Positions 25,788 to 35,207 of a stretch of 64,000 nucleotides of DNA are shown here, one piece after another. Position 1 is the stretch's first letter; each line of letters begins with the position of its first letter. The DNA is from UBA5078 sp964538025 (GTDB lineage Bacteria > Pseudomonadota > Gammaproteobacteria > Pseudomonadales > Pseudohongiellaceae). Below the pieces are notes generated by a model. The model was given only the letters and a program-made list of their open reading frames with translations. It made no database searches and had not been told where the DNA came from. The stretch spans positions 140,680-204,679 of the forward strand of contig CAZICZ010000007.1 in NCBI GenBank assembly GCA_964538025.1. Direction: 5' to 3'. The position numbers were made by a program, and so were the translations under genes.

Positions 25788-27296
25788 ATGACAAGCACGC
25801 CGATGACCAACCGTCTGCATCGCCACCTGCCATGGGCATGTCGGGGGCTGGGTTTTGCTTTGCTGCTATGCCAGGCGGCAACTGTGCATGCGCAAGTCGC
25901 CTCCCCTGTCCCCGCCCTCGGGGTCGACAGCGCCGTGGCGCTTTCCACTGCGCAGACAAGCCTTGTGGAATCCCTTGAAGCCCGAATTGCTCTCATTGAA
26001 AGTGAATTTGGTCCGTTTGACCCTGCACTGCTAGAACCCCTTGATACGCTGGCCCGCGCCCTGCGCGAAGCCGGCAGCTACGAGCGTGCGGCCGCGCTCT
26101 ATGACCAGCAACTACAGATTCATCGTATAAACCAGGGCCTGTATTCCGCGGACCAGATTCCGATTGTGGAATCGCTGTTGCAGCTGCATGCGGAACAAAA
26201 TGACTGGGAAGGCATCAGCGCGACGCTGGGGTATCTGACGTGGTTGTACCAGCGCGATAACACGCTGGAACCCGAGGCGCGTCTTGCAGGCATGAGTCAA
26301 GTCGGCAACTGGCATCTGCGCTCTCTCGGAAAAGATGGGCATGAGCGAGAGGCTTATCACCTTGTAGAACTTGCCAAGATCGATGAGCGGACGACTGCCC
26401 TGGCGGAAGAATTGTACGGTCTCGACAGCCTGGCGCTGACGCCCTACCTCTACAATCAGGCGCTCTCCGATCTGTACATTGCCCTGGCGATTACCCTGAC
26501 CAACAATACCTCTCAGGAATTGATGTTGCTGACAGAGGGCATCCGCAATCGCCCAAGCCTGGTCAGCCCTCAGGGCACCACGCAGCTGAGCACGGCAGCG
26601 GAAGTGGAAGCGATGTACGGGTCACGTGCCAGCTCGGTTATTGAGCGTTCCTTCAAAAACAATATGCAGAATAATCAGGGCAAACTCGAACGAATCCAGT
26701 CCTTGTTTGAGGATGCCGGGGATACCGAGGCCGTGGCCATAGCTCTGATTTATCGCGGCGATTCAACGCTGATGCGGCAGCAGTTCGAAGCACGGCCAGG
26801 CAAGTTTGCCGGCATGCGCCGAGGCAGCTCCAGCGTGGGCTCCGCGATGATGCATTACGAGGAAGGACTGGCGAAGCTTGCCGAGGCCGGCAGCAATGAA
26901 AGCGCAATCGCCCAATTCACGCGCTGTCCCGTGATGTTGCCGGTGTCCACCTTCCATACTCGCCTCGACGAGGCCATTATGCCCTGCGAACGGGACGCCA
27001 GCTCGGGCATGATCAATCTGGGTGAGTACAGCCTGTTTTCGACTCTGGTACCGGGTCTGGAGGGCGAGCTTGCCCAGAGCGATGGCAGCATATCGGCCAC
27101 CGTGCAGTTTTCCGTGCGCACCAACGGACAGGTGAGCAATCACGAAATTGTGCACATTGAGCCCGATGACACCACCAGTCGGGTTCAGGTTCGCAAACTC
27201 TTGGAAATTCTCCAGTTCCGACCGGCCATCGTGGCAGGCGAAGCCGTGCGGGTCGATCAGCTGCAACTGCACGTGACGATCCCCGGCAACGAGTAA
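25788..27296 (+). CDS. Exported TPR protein with TonB C-terminal-like domain
   Basis: The frame is open from 25584, but a secretion signal (LGFALLLCQAATVHAQ) appears only with starts at 25788 or 25803. The former gives 502 residues. Residues about 40-330 are helical with TPR-like repeats (AGSYERAAALYDQQL). The last 90 residues (SISATVQFSVRTNGQVSNHEIVHIEP ... LEILQFRPAI) have the alternating pattern of a TonB_C domain, though no N-terminal membrane anchor or ExbBD contact is visible. It diverges from the argD leader promoter. Function unknown. Perhaps an envelope assembly protein. Confidence 0.75.
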   Translation: MTSTPMTNRLHRHLPWACRGLGFALLLCQAATVHAQVASPVPALGVDSAVALSTAQTSLVESLEARIALIESEFGPFDPALLEPLDTLARALREAGSYERAAALYDQQLQIHRINQGLYSADQIPIVESLLQLHAEQNDWEGISATLGYLTWLYQRDNTLEPEARLAGMSQVGNWHLRSLGKDGHEREAYHLVELAKIDERTTALAEELYGLDSLALTPYLYNQALSDLYIALAITLTNNTSQELMLLTEGIRNRPSLVSPQGTTQLSTAAEVEAMYGSRASSVIERSFKNNMQNNQGKLERIQSLFEDAGDTEAVAIALIYRGDSTLMRQQFEARPGKFAGMRRGSSSVGSAMMHYEEGLAKLAEAGSNESAIAQFTRCPVMLPVSTFHTRLDEAIMPCERDASSGMINLGEYSLFSTLVPGLEGELAQSDGSISATVQFSVRTNGQVSNHEIVHIEPDDTTSRVQVRKLLEILQFRPAIVAGEAVRVDQLQLHVTIPGNE

Positions 27297-27305
27297 GCGC
27301 CTATC

Positions 27306-28511
27306 CTAACGACGTGTCTCCAGCACAACGCCTGCCGTCACCAGAGCGTCAATTGCCTCTGCCGACAGCCCCGCCTCCTCCAACAGCTCACGACTCTGCT
27401 GTCCGAAGGCCGGAGGCAGGTGGCGAAGTGAGGCAGCGGATCGGGAAAACTTGATCGGAGTCCCGATCCCGCGATACCACTCCTTCTCGATGGTCATCTG
27501 CCGAAATGCGGTGTGGGGATGCGCCACGACCTGGGCCGTGTTGTAGATCGGTCCGGCCGGGAGGCCAGCGTCCAGAAGCGTATAGCACAGCGCTTCCCCA
27601 TCAATGCGCATCAACCGGGATTCCAGCTCCACCTTCAGTTCTGCCCGGGCGCGGACACGGTCCACGTTGTTCACAAACCGGGGGTCTGCGACCAGTTCGG
27701 GACATTCCAGCAGATCACACAGTTTGCGAAACGCGCCGTTATTCCCACAGCCGATGAAAATATCCACGGTACGGGTACGGAAGGTGTCGTAGGGTGAGAT
27801 ATTGGGATGCGCATTGCCGGTGGCTACCGGCACTACACCCGAAAACTGGTAGTTGGGGATGTGAGGGTGCATGAGGGCGATGGCGCAGTCGTATAGCGTC
27901 ATGTCGATGTACTGCCCCAACCCGGATCGCGCCCGTTCCGCCAGCGCCATCAGGATCGCTACCGCCGTGTAAAGCCCGGTGCCCATGTCGACCATGGCAA
28001 TGCCGAGGCGAGTGGGCGGGCTGCCCGGCTCACCATTGACGCTGAAACACCCGGTCATGGCCTGCACGATGGCGTCATAGCCCGGATATCCGCCCAGGGG
28101 ACCGTCGGCACCGAAGCCGCTGACCCGGCAATGAATCAGGCGGGGAAAACGCGCCTGCAACACTTCCTCGTAGCCCAGCCCCCATTTCTCCATCGCCCCC
28201 GGCTTGTAGTTCTCCAGCAGGACGTCGGCCCCCTCCAGCAGCCGCAGGAGGACTTCCCGCCCCGCCTCCTGGCTGAGATCGAGCCCCAGCGAGCGTTTGT
28301 TGCGGTTCACCCCGAGATAATACGCGGCATCCCCTTCGTGAAAGGGGGGGCCCCAGTCCCGTGTTTCATCGCCCTTGGGAGGTTCGATCTTGATCACTTC
28401 GGCCCCATGATCCGCCAGCATTTGCGAACAATATGGCCCTCCCAGAACTCGGGACAAATCGACGATACGAACGCCCGCGAGGGCGCCACCATGAGATGAG
28501 GGTGAGGTCAT
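27306..28511 (-). CDS. Family III CoA-transferase (CaiB/BaiF type)
   Basis: The 401-residue protein is a second member of the same family as the gene at 11909. It has GVRIVDLSRVLGGPYCSQMLADHGAEVIKIE near the N-terminus, NRNKRSLGLDL, VLLENYKPG and the nucleophile Asp in IAMVDMGTGLYTA. It transfers CoA between organic acids, acceptor unknown. The start codon overlaps the stop region of ubiC (28508) by 4 bp, so the two are co-transcribed although ubiquinone synthesis and CoA-transfer are not obviously linked. Confidence 0.9.
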   Translation of the reverse strand: MTSPSSHGGALAGVRIVDLSRVLGGPYCSQMLADHGAEVIKIEPPKGDETRDWGPPFHEGDAAYYLGVNRNKRSLGLDLSQEAGREVLLRLLEGADVLLENYKPGAMEKWGLGYEEVLQARFPRLIHCRVSGFGADGPLGGYPGYDAIVQAMTGCFSVNGEPGSPPTRLGIAMVDMGTGLYTAVAILMALAERARSGLGQYIDMTLYDCAIALMHPHIPNYQFSGVVPVATGNAHPNISPYDTFRTRTVDIFIGCGNNGAFRKLCDLLECPELVADPRFVNNVDRVRARAELKVELESRLMRIDGEALCYTLLDAGLPAGPIYNTAQVVAHPHTAFRQMTIEKEWYRGIGTPIKFSRSAASLRHLPPAFGQQSRELLEEAGLSAEAIDALVTAGVVLETRR

Positions 28512-29098
28512 GAGTGTGAATCCCCCGAAGTCGTGAGAGAGGCGTTAATGTCAGAAGACCGATGTGCCTGCTCCGCTCGCATCAGGGCAGGCAGGAAGAA
28601 TTCTGCTACCAGCAGGGGCCGGTGATGGGAATAGAACAGCGAGCGCCGCCCCCAGATATCAGCGCACCGCGTCACCTCAAGCTGCAAGCGGGCCAGATGA
28701 GGGTCCCGGAACAGGAACTCGCCCAAAGGACGCTCGTTAAGCGAGCGCAGACGCTTGAGCGGGCCCTCCATGCTGCTGACAGGGATCAGCGAATGTGCCG
28801 CAACCCAGGGTTCATCCCCGCAAAGTAGAAGCACCTTGCGCGACCACATGCGTTCCCGTGCCACATGAGGCAAAAAGCATTGCAGGAGTGCCGGACTGCT
28901 GTGACGTTGCCAGCCTTCATGCAGCACCTGCACCCGGAATCGCCCGCCACTGAGCAGCTTCAGCCGCTGAGTCAGTGACCCCGGGTCCAGCAAACAGGCA
29001 CTCACCTGCGGGGGAAGCGCGGGCAAGATCTGGGGTTGCGGTCGCCAAAGTAACTGCGGGGAATTCAGATCGGGATAAAGGGGCGCGGACGGAGACAA
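28508..29098 (-). CDS. ubiC: Chorismate--pyruvate lyase
   Basis: UbiC releases pyruvate from chorismate to give 4-hydroxybenzoate, the first committed step of ubiquinone synthesis. The 196-residue product has the family's LLDPGSLTQRL, VLLLCGDEPWVAAHSLIP, LGEFLF and the C-terminal HHRPLLVAEFFLPAL. Size and motif order are standard. It overlaps the downstream CoA-transferase gene by 4 bp. The usual ubiA partner is not seen here. Confidence 0.9.
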   Translation of the reverse strand: MSPSAPLYPDLNSPQLLWRPQPQILPALPPQVSACLLDPGSLTQRLKLLSGGRFRVQVLHEGWQRHSSPALLQCFLPHVARERMWSRKVLLLCGDEPWVAAHSLIPVSSMEGPLKRLRSLNERPLGEFLFRDPHLARLQLEVTRCADIWGRRSLFYSHHRPLLVAEFFLPALMRAEQAHRSSDINASLTTSGDSHS

Positions 29099-29225
29099 AT
29101 CTCACCTGTTGAACAATCAGCTTTCAGACAACCCGTTGTCAGTGAAGGCCCCGTGGGCGGATGGCCATGTGGCGCCGATTATAGGGCAAGCGGGCGCGCG
29201 CTGTCGCAGAGAAATCGTCCGCCAT

Positions 29226-29268
29226 AAAAAAACCCCCTGCAAGGCACGCCCTGCAGGGGGTTTTTGTC
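29226..29268 (-). terminator. Intrinsic terminator after the OmpA-family gene
   Basis: The stem arms CCCCCTGC and GCAGGGGG (29233-29240, 29252-29259) with a loop of about 11 nt are followed on the minus strand by seven Ts. It begins 8 bp after the OmpA-family stop codon. The plus strand also ends in five Ts, so it may work in both directions. Confidence 0.85.
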
Positions 29269-29275
29269 GGTGCGA

Positions 29276-30298
29276 TTAACGCTGCTCGTAGCGCTGCAAC
29301 GTCGTGGAGATCACACTCTGCACACGGCGGTTTTGAGCACGACCATCGGCAGTGTCATTGCTGGCGACCGGACGGCTCTCACCATAGCCTTCCACGCGGA
29401 TGCGGGATGCTGCAATGCCGAACTGGTCAATCAGCACCTGACGGACCGCATTCACCCGACGCAGGGACAGCGACTGGTTATAGGCTTCAGTGCCCACGGA
29501 ATCCGTGTGGCCTTCCAGCACTGCGGATACATCGGTGTTCGCCTTCATGAAGTCCGCGAGTTCGCGGATTTCGCCCATGAACTCGGGCTTGACCACGGAG
29601 CGATCAAAATCGAACTGCACAGTGAGGTCGATGCGGGCAACTTCCTCCAGCACGATGGAGCAGCCGCGGCTGTCGACACGGTGAGTGCGGGGAGTATCGG
29701 GGCACGCATCGCGGCTGTCAGGCACGCCATCACCGTCGGTGTCGACAGGAGCAGCGGCAACTGGGGTCGGTGCCGGTGCCGCAGGTTTGCCACCAAACCG
29801 GAAGACCAGTCCCGTCTCAAGCGCATAGTCATGGAACTCTTCATCCATGCCCCAGAACTTGCGCACCGCTGTGCGCCATTCCAGTTGAGGATTGATTTGG
29901 TATTTTACGCCCGCAGCCACATCGAAAACGGTTTCTTCGTTCTGGGAAAAGCGGCTGTGACCAGCACCACCCGCCACGAAGGGAGTCACCTGATCGATTT
30001 TGTAATCAAAGGAATACAGCAGATCGGCGCGCACGTGACGGACGTCATCGTCAGGAGCACCGTCGAGGCTCATATCAAAGACATTGATTTCACCGCTGAG
30101 CTTGTTCGTAAAGTCATAGCCCGCGCCGAGTGTAAAACCGGTCTCGTAGCCTTGCCCGCGATCCTTGTCAAAATCAATGCGTTGAATGCCGGGCACAATG
30201 TAGAACTGGCCCTCCTCCGCGACTGCAACACCTGGCGCGACGGTCAGTGCGCCTGTGGCGAGCAGGACGCTCAGTGCAGCCTTGTACATGTTGTTCAT
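29276..30298 (-). CDS. OmpA-family outer-membrane protein
   Basis: The ATG at 30296-30298 (AAAGGAG upstream) gives 340 residues with a signal peptide ending GVAVAEE. Residues about 25-190 form an eight-strand barrel like OmpA/OprF. A thrombospondin type-3 calcium-binding repeat follows (DTDGDGVPDSRDACPDTP), then the OmpA-C peptidoglycan-binding domain (about 225-335) with LEGHTDSVGTEAYNQSLSLRRVNAVRQVL. The C-terminal domain should hold the outer membrane to the cell wall. It is likely abundant, judging by its consensus-like -10 and strong terminator. Confidence 0.92.
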   Translation of the reverse strand: MNNMYKAALSVLLATGALTVAPGVAVAEEGQFYIVPGIQRIDFDKDRGQGYETGFTLGAGYDFTNKLSGEINVFDMSLDGAPDDDVRHVRADLLYSFDYKIDQVTPFVAGGAGHSRFSQNEETVFDVAAGVKYQINPQLEWRTAVRKFWGMDEEFHDYALETGLVFRFGGKPAAPAPTPVAAAPVDTDGDGVPDSRDACPDTPRTHRVDSRGCSIVLEEVARIDLTVQFDFDRSVVKPEFMGEIRELADFMKANTDVSAVLEGHTDSVGTEAYNQSLSLRRVNAVRQVLIDQFGIAASRIRVEGYGESRPVASNDTADGRAQNRRVQSVISTTLQRYEQR

Positions 30299-30340
30299 GG
30301 TTTCTCCTTTGATGTAACCAATGGTTAAAAAAGCGTTTGT

Positions 30341-30367
30341 AGTATAACGCAAATTGCCTTGACTCAA
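30341..30367 (-). promoter_or_regulatory. Promoter of the OmpA-family gene
   Basis: On the minus strand a -10 TATACT (30341-30346) and a -35 TTGAGT (30362-30367) are separated by 15 nt, slightly short. Transcription would begin near 30334. The 5' UTR holds a small perfect palindrome TAACCA-A-TGGTTA (30315-30327). Confidence 0.5.
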
Positions 30368-30578
30368 TGCCACGTTTTCCTGAAAAAAAAGAAGACGACG
30401 CTTTTGTGCGGCAGTTCGAATTATGGCGAGACAAAATGACAAAATGCTGATCAATAGCGGATGCAAGATGACCCAAACTCGTCGGCGCAGTGCCCCGTGT
30501 GACACCCAAAGCCCTTGCCACGACACCCGATCCCTCCCACACCAGCCTGACTATCTCCCCGTTTTACCTCGCGTCAAT

Positions 30579-30605
30579 TGTCATAAATGTGTCAAGCGAA
30601 TGTCG
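30579..30605 (+). promoter_or_regulatory. Pho box: triple 11-bp TGTCA repeat
   Basis: Three TGTCA-like cores begin at 30579 (TGTCA), 30590 (TGTCA) and 30601 (TGTCG), spaced exactly 11 bp, as in PhoB sites. A weak -10 TATTCG sits 9 nt downstream of the last 7-mer. The box is about 90 bp before the beta-helix protein ATG and implies phosphate-starvation induction. Confidence 0.7.
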
Positions 30606-30692
30606 CCTCTTTGCAATATTCGGTGACTAGGATGAGGCCTGTTTTCACACCACATGACATTTTCTGGAAACCTCCAGACCTCAGGAGTCACT

Positions 30693-32468
30693 ATGAATCT
30701 CACCCGTAAAACCCTTGCTACCGCCATCGCCTTCGCCAGCCTCGGCTTTGCCGGCGCCTCAGCCTTTGCAGCCGAACCTGCCTTGAGCGTTGCCACCGCC
30801 AGCGGTGCCGCGACGACGGCGACCTTCACCGGGGGCGCCACGATCAACAATGGATCCTCCTACACCGCCACTGCCGCGAGCAGTGCGGCCGTCGATGTCA
30901 AGGGCACGGTCAAAGTCGCCACGGCCGACGTGGGCAAGACAGGCAGTCTGGTGGCGTTGGTAGAAATCCCCGGCATGGGCATTTACCAGAAAGTGACCGG
31001 CGGCTTCTTCCTGCCCTGGAATGGCCAGGTCTCCAGCCTGCAGGCGTTTGCCACCAAGAAACTGGCTGCTACCGAGTCGATCGATGTCCTCGATGATCTG
31101 ATCGGCATCAACTCCAATCTCGCCGGCCTGAGCTTCAAGGTCTACCTGGGCTACTTCACAGGTGGCAACATCAACACGCTGGCCTATACGTCCAGCCCGA
31201 TCAGTTTTTCGATCGCGTCGGCTCCGGCTGCCGGCTGCCCCACCAACACCACCGCGTCCACCGGTGGCACCTATGAAGGCAAGCCCGTGTGCGTGCTGAC
31301 AGGCACGGTGCGCAGCAACACCCACCTGACGGCCAACAATGTCTACCTGCTCAATGGTGCCGTATTCATCGGTGGAGACAACACCGACTCTGCCACACTG
31401 ACTATAGATGCCGGCACCAAGGTGATTGCCCCCGTTGGCCTGAATTTCCTTGTCATCAACCGCGGCTCCAAAATTGAAGCCTTAGGCAGCGAAGCCGCGC
31501 CGATCATCTTTACCTACGACGATGAGGCCAATGCCACAGCCAGCACAACCGGCCGCTGGGGCGGGCTGATCATCAACGGTAATGCCCCGGTGAACGGATG
31601 TGCAGCCGGCACCACCCTGTGTGAACTGGAGGGCGAAGGCTCAACCGGAAAATACGGTGGCAACAACGCCACGGACAGCAGCGGGACGCTCAACTACGTC
31701 ATCGTGAAATACCCCGGCCAGAACATTACAGAAACAAATGAACTGAATGGCATCGCGTTCCAGGGCGTCGGCAGCGGCACCAAGGTGGACTACGTACAGG
31801 TGCACGGCAGCTCCGATGACGGCGTCGAATTCTTCGGAGGCGCTGTCAACGTCAAGCACCTGTACCTGAGCAGCAACGAAGACGATTCCTTCGACTGGAC
31901 CTTCGGATTCAAGGGCAAGGTGCAGTATGCCGTCATCAAACAGCGCGCTGGTACGGGCGATCGCGGCATCGAGGCAGATAACAATGAGTTCGCGTTTGAC
32001 GCCTCTCCCCGCTCTCTGCCAACTCTGGCGAACTTCACCATGATCGGCAAAGGTGCCAGTGGGCGCGGAATGGAACTGCGACGGGGAACCGGTGCAAACA
32101 TCGCCAACTTCGTTGTCAGCAACTTCGCGAGCTACTGCATCGACATCAACGACAACGCAACGTTCACGAACGGCGGCTCCTCTGCGACCAGCCTGACCGG
32201 ACAGCTGACAATGACCAACACCCTGTTCGCCTGTGGCAATTCATTCAATGAATCGTCTACCGATCCGTGGTCAATCGCGACCTGGTTCAATGGTCAGGCA
32301 GGCAACAGCGCCGGGACTGCTGACCTGAACGGCATTGTCAATGGCGCAGCCATCAACGCCAAAGCAGCAGCGACCTTCACAGACAGTTTCTTCGACAACA
32401 CCGATTACATCGGTGCGATCAAAGACCAGAAGTCTGACTGGGCATCTCGCTGGGTGTTCGTGGATTGA
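30693..32468 (+). CDS. Exported parallel beta-helix protein, PhoB-linked
   Basis: The ATG at 30693 (AGGAG upstream) gives 591 residues with a clean signal peptide (SAFAAE). After about 150 residues of Ala/Thr-rich sequence, a stretch with regular strand-turn repeats (VYLLNGAVFIGG, TLTIDAGTKVIA, RWGGLIINGNAPVN, GIAFQGVGSGTKVDYVQV) looks like a right-handed parallel beta-helix. At least three Cys pairs are possible. No catalytic signature is visible. The Pho box upstream and the TonB-dependent receptor immediately downstream suggest a secreted or surface protein that works with that receptor in phosphorus acquisition. That role is inference. Confidence 0.85.
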   Translation: MNLTRKTLATAIAFASLGFAGASAFAAEPALSVATASGAATTATFTGGATINNGSSYTATAASSAAVDVKGTVKVATADVGKTGSLVALVEIPGMGIYQKVTGGFFLPWNGQVSSLQAFATKKLAATESIDVLDDLIGINSNLAGLSFKVYLGYFTGGNINTLAYTSSPISFSIASAPAAGCPTNTTASTGGTYEGKPVCVLTGTVRSNTHLTANNVYLLNGAVFIGGDNTDSATLTIDAGTKVIAPVGLNFLVINRGSKIEALGSEAAPIIFTYDDEANATASTTGRWGGLIINGNAPVNGCAAGTTLCELEGEGSTGKYGGNNATDSSGTLNYVIVKYPGQNITETNELNGIAFQGVGSGTKVDYVQVHGSSDDGVEFFGGAVNVKHLYLSSNEDDSFDWTFGFKGKVQYAVIKQRAGTGDRGIEADNNEFAFDASPRSLPTLANFTMIGKGASGRGMELRRGTGANIANFVVSNFASYCIDINDNATFTNGGSSATSLTGQLTMTNTLFACGNSFNESSTDPWSIATWFNGQAGNSAGTADLNGIVNGAAINAKAAATFTDSFFDNTDYIGAIKDQKSDWASRWVFVD

Positions 32469-32470
32469 AT

Positions 32471-32486
32471 ATGACAAGCTTGTCAT
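32471..32486. repeat. Perfect 16-bp palindrome with TGTCAT arms
   Basis: ATGACAAGCTTGTCAT is perfectly self-complementary and lies 2 bp after the beta-helix stop codon, before the terminator hairpin. Its arms equal a Pho-box half-site on each strand, but the spacing is not that of a PhoB tandem repeat. It may be an extra stem. Confidence 0.5.
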
Positions 32487-32494
32487 GAAAGTGA

Positions 32495-32530
32495 AAAGAA
32501 AGGGGTGCATCAGGCACCCCTTTCTTTTTT
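32495..32530 (+). terminator. Intrinsic terminator after beta-helix gene
   Basis: A perfect 14-bp stem (AAAGAAAGGGGTGC / GCACCCCTTTCTTT) with a 5-nt loop ends in a T-run. It would end the beta-helix transcript before the TonB-receptor gene, unless read-through feeds the receptor. Confidence 0.9.
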
Positions 32531-32648
32531 CCCTGCGTATTCTTCACTTCCCGCCATCAAATTCATTGTCCTGAAATATTAGTGTCATCTTTGCTGCCTA
32601 CAATGGCCCTGTCATTCAAGAACACTCTCACTTTTCGGACTCTCGATT

Positions 32649-35198
32649 ATGATCAAACGCGCACTTCCTGCTGCGATTGCCCTGGCACTGGCCAGCCCTT
32701 CCGGGTTTGCCCAGGATGCTTCCTCCGTCTCCGCTCAGGCTCGCCCCGCGGCGATTCCTCAGGTGGAAGAAATTTCCGTTATCGGCCGCTTTGTGCCCGA
32801 TGAGAAACGCAACACGTCGGCACTGTCCAACGTGTTGAGCAATGAAGAGTTCACTCGCTCCGGTGATACCAACATTGCGGAAGGACTCAAGCGCGTCGCT
32901 GGCCTCAGTCTGGTCGGCGGGAAATATGTGTACGTGCGCGGCCTTGGCGAACGCTACTCTTCCGCCCTGCTCAATGGCTCCAGCATGCCGAGCCCGGAAC
33001 CCCTGAATAAAGTGATTCCGCTCGATCTTTTTCCCAACGCGATCATGGACAGCGTCGTCGTACAGAAAACCTATTCCGCGCAGTTCCCCAGCGAATTTGG
33101 CGGCGGCGTGCTGCAGATGCGCACCAAGAAAAGCAGTGATGAATTCTTCTTCAACGTGGCGACGTCTGTAGCCGGTACAGAGGGGGCTGCCTTCTCGAAC
33201 GGTCTGAAGGCCAATGGCGGCAACCGGGACTGGCTCGGCATGGATGACGGAACGCGCGCCATGCCATCACTCCTGAAGCAGGCAACCGCGAACGGACAAC
33301 GCCTTCAGCGCGTCAGTCCCTACCTGAACACCGGCGGATACACGACTCGTGAGCTGCAGGATATTGGTCGCAGCCTGGCACCTGCCTACGATCTCGACCA
33401 GCAGTCCATTCCGATGGATATCGGCGCTACTGTATCCCTTGGCAATTATCATGATATTGCTGACTATCGGTTCAATTATCTTGCAGCTGTAGACTACAAA
33501 AATGCGTGGGACCAGCAGGAGATCGAACGCAACTCCTATAAGCTTGGCGGCGTCGATGAACTGGTTCAACAGGATGCGTTTACGTACTACGGCACCGAAA
33601 ACAACGTCGATATCAGCGCCATTCTAGCCACTGGCTTTGAGTTTTCTCCCAATCACAGCATCAATGCCACCAACATTCTGTTACGCCAGTCTGACAATAT
33701 TGCCGGACAGGAAATCGGCTTCTTCGGCGACGAACAGCTCGATAGCACAATCACCCAGATCGAGTATGTAGAGCGCGAACTGGTATCGCAGCAACTGCAG
33801 GGCGATCACTACTTTCCCGATCACCACGAACTCACGCTGACCTGGCGCTACAATCAGTCTACGGCCGACCGAGACGCACCTGACACCCGTGAATACCGCT
33901 ATGACGACACAGATGAAGGCACGCTGTTCAATCTGCGCGCGGATGGCAATGTACGCCGTTTCAGTCAGCTCCACGACAAGAGCACCGACTACGCGATTGA
34001 CAGCAATGCCGTCTTCTATGGTCCCCTGGGAGCGACAATCATTCTGTCCGCGGGCTACAACAAGCAGGAAAGCGCCCGGGACTACAGCATCCGCCGCTTT
34101 ACCTTCTTCGAACTCGGCGATGTCGCGAACCGCGATGGTTTTCTGAGTCAGCCCCTGTCACAGATTCTCGCGCCGCAAAACATCAGCCCCAACGATTTCG
34201 AGCTGCGTGAAACGACGCGCCCCACCGATACCTATGCCGCCACACGACAGCTGGAGTCCTACTACCTTCAGACCGAGATCAATTTTTCCGACCGCGTGCA
34301 GCTGCTTGCCGGGGTGCGTCAGGAAGACTATCTGCAGGAGGTCAACACCTTCGACCTGTTCCGTCCCAACGACGTGATTCAAGGGTCGCTGGCCACGCAA
34401 GACCTGCTGCCGGGCATTACCGCGACGTATATTCACGACAATCATCAATTCCGGTTGGGCTACAGCGAAACCACGTCGCGCCCGGATTTTCGTGAGCTCT
34501 CTCCTGCCAGCTTTACCAATCCGCTGACAGGGTACGAGATGGTCGGGAACCCCCACCTCAAGGTCGCCGCCATCAAGAACTACGACCTGCGCTGGGAGTG
34601 GTATTTCTCCCGGCTGGACAGCCTGTCGCTGGGGCTGTTCCGCAAGGACTTCGATTCCCCCATTGAGTCTGTCGTTCAGCCGGGTGCCAACAGCGCCCGC
34701 AGCTACGTGAACGCGGAGTCGGCCACCAATCAGGGCATCGAGTTCGAGATTCGCAAGCAGCTGGATTTCCTCGGCGATCGCTTCGCGGATCTGTACATCT
34801 CCAGCAATGTCTCCTACATCGAGTCCGAGGTCACCATCGGGGTGAAGGAACAGAACATCCTGACCAACAGCTCCCGCCCCTTGCAAGGACAGTCCGACTG
34901 GCTGTTCAACGGCCAACTGGGGTATGACAATTTCGACGGGCTGACCGCGACCCTGCTGTATCACTACTTCGGAGAGCGTATCTACGAAGTCGGGATCCTC
35001 GGGGCGCCCGACCTCATTGAATCTCCCCACGGCGAGCTGGACCTGGTGCTGATCAAGGAATACGGGGACCACTGGAAGCTGAACCTGAAGGCACAGAACC
35101 TGCTCAACGAGCGCAAGGAAATCATGCAGGGCGGCCTGGTGGCGACGGGCTACAACGAAGGCCGCAAGGCGAGCCTGAAACTGGAGTACCGCTTCTGA
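32649..35198 (+). CDS. TonB-dependent receptor paired with beta-helix protein
   Basis: The 849-residue outer-membrane receptor has a signal peptide (ASPSGFAQ), a TonB-box-like EEISVIGRF, a plug with GLKRVAGLSLVGGKYVYVRGLGERYSSALLNG and a barrel ending KLEYRF. YVRGLGERYS and PSEFGGGVLQMRTK are characteristic of a large, uncharacterised receptor class. The start is a weak-RBS ATG. It lies 180 bp after the beta-helix gene and directly before phoB. I did not find a well-formed Pho box immediately upstream, so it may depend on read-through. The substrate is unknown. Confidence 0.9.
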   Translation: MIKRALPAAIALALASPSGFAQDASSVSAQARPAAIPQVEEISVIGRFVPDEKRNTSALSNVLSNEEFTRSGDTNIAEGLKRVAGLSLVGGKYVYVRGLGERYSSALLNGSSMPSPEPLNKVIPLDLFPNAIMDSVVVQKTYSAQFPSEFGGGVLQMRTKKSSDEFFFNVATSVAGTEGAAFSNGLKANGGNRDWLGMDDGTRAMPSLLKQATANGQRLQRVSPYLNTGGYTTRELQDIGRSLAPAYDLDQQSIPMDIGATVSLGNYHDIADYRFNYLAAVDYKNAWDQQEIERNSYKLGGVDELVQQDAFTYYGTENNVDISAILATGFEFSPNHSINATNILLRQSDNIAGQEIGFFGDEQLDSTITQIEYVERELVSQQLQGDHYFPDHHELTLTWRYNQSTADRDAPDTREYRYDDTDEGTLFNLRADGNVRRFSQLHDKSTDYAIDSNAVFYGPLGATIILSAGYNKQESARDYSIRRFTFFELGDVANRDGFLSQPLSQILAPQNISPNDFELRETTRPTDTYAATRQLESYYLQTEINFSDRVQLLAGVRQEDYLQEVNTFDLFRPNDVIQGSLATQDLLPGITATYIHDNHQFRLGYSETTSRPDFRELSPASFTNPLTGYEMVGNPHLKVAAIKNYDLRWEWYFSRLDSLSLGLFRKDFDSPIESVVQPGANSARSYVNAESATNQGIEFEIRKQLDFLGDRFADLYISSNVSYIESEVTIGVKEQNILTNSSRPLQGQSDWLFNGQLGYDNFDGLTATLLYHYFGERIYEVGILGAPDLIESPHGELDLVLIKEYGDHWKLNLKAQNLLNERKEIMQGGLVATGYNEGRKASLKLEYRF

Positions 35199-35207
35199 TG
35201 TGAAGCA

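Larger units (their letters stand above)
30299..30692. other. Divergent regulatory gap between OmpA gene and beta-helix gene
   Basis: This 394-bp stretch holds the OmpA-gene promoter (leftward) and a PhoB-box promoter for the beta-helix gene (rightward). Between about 30370 and 30570 I see no ORF or clear motif. A run of eight As (30384-30391) is present. Confidence 0.5.

Noticed and set aside
25547..25996. 149-codon frame including the leader peptide
   Set aside because: The upstream 106 codons overlap the divergent TPR gene and precede the mapped-looking promoter. Only the last 43 codons fit as a translated leader.
32560..32648. Possible Pho box before the second TonB receptor
   Set aside because: TGTCC, TGTCA and TGTCA cores occur at 32567, 32583 and 32610 but not at 11-bp spacing, and no -10 lies 9 nt downstream.
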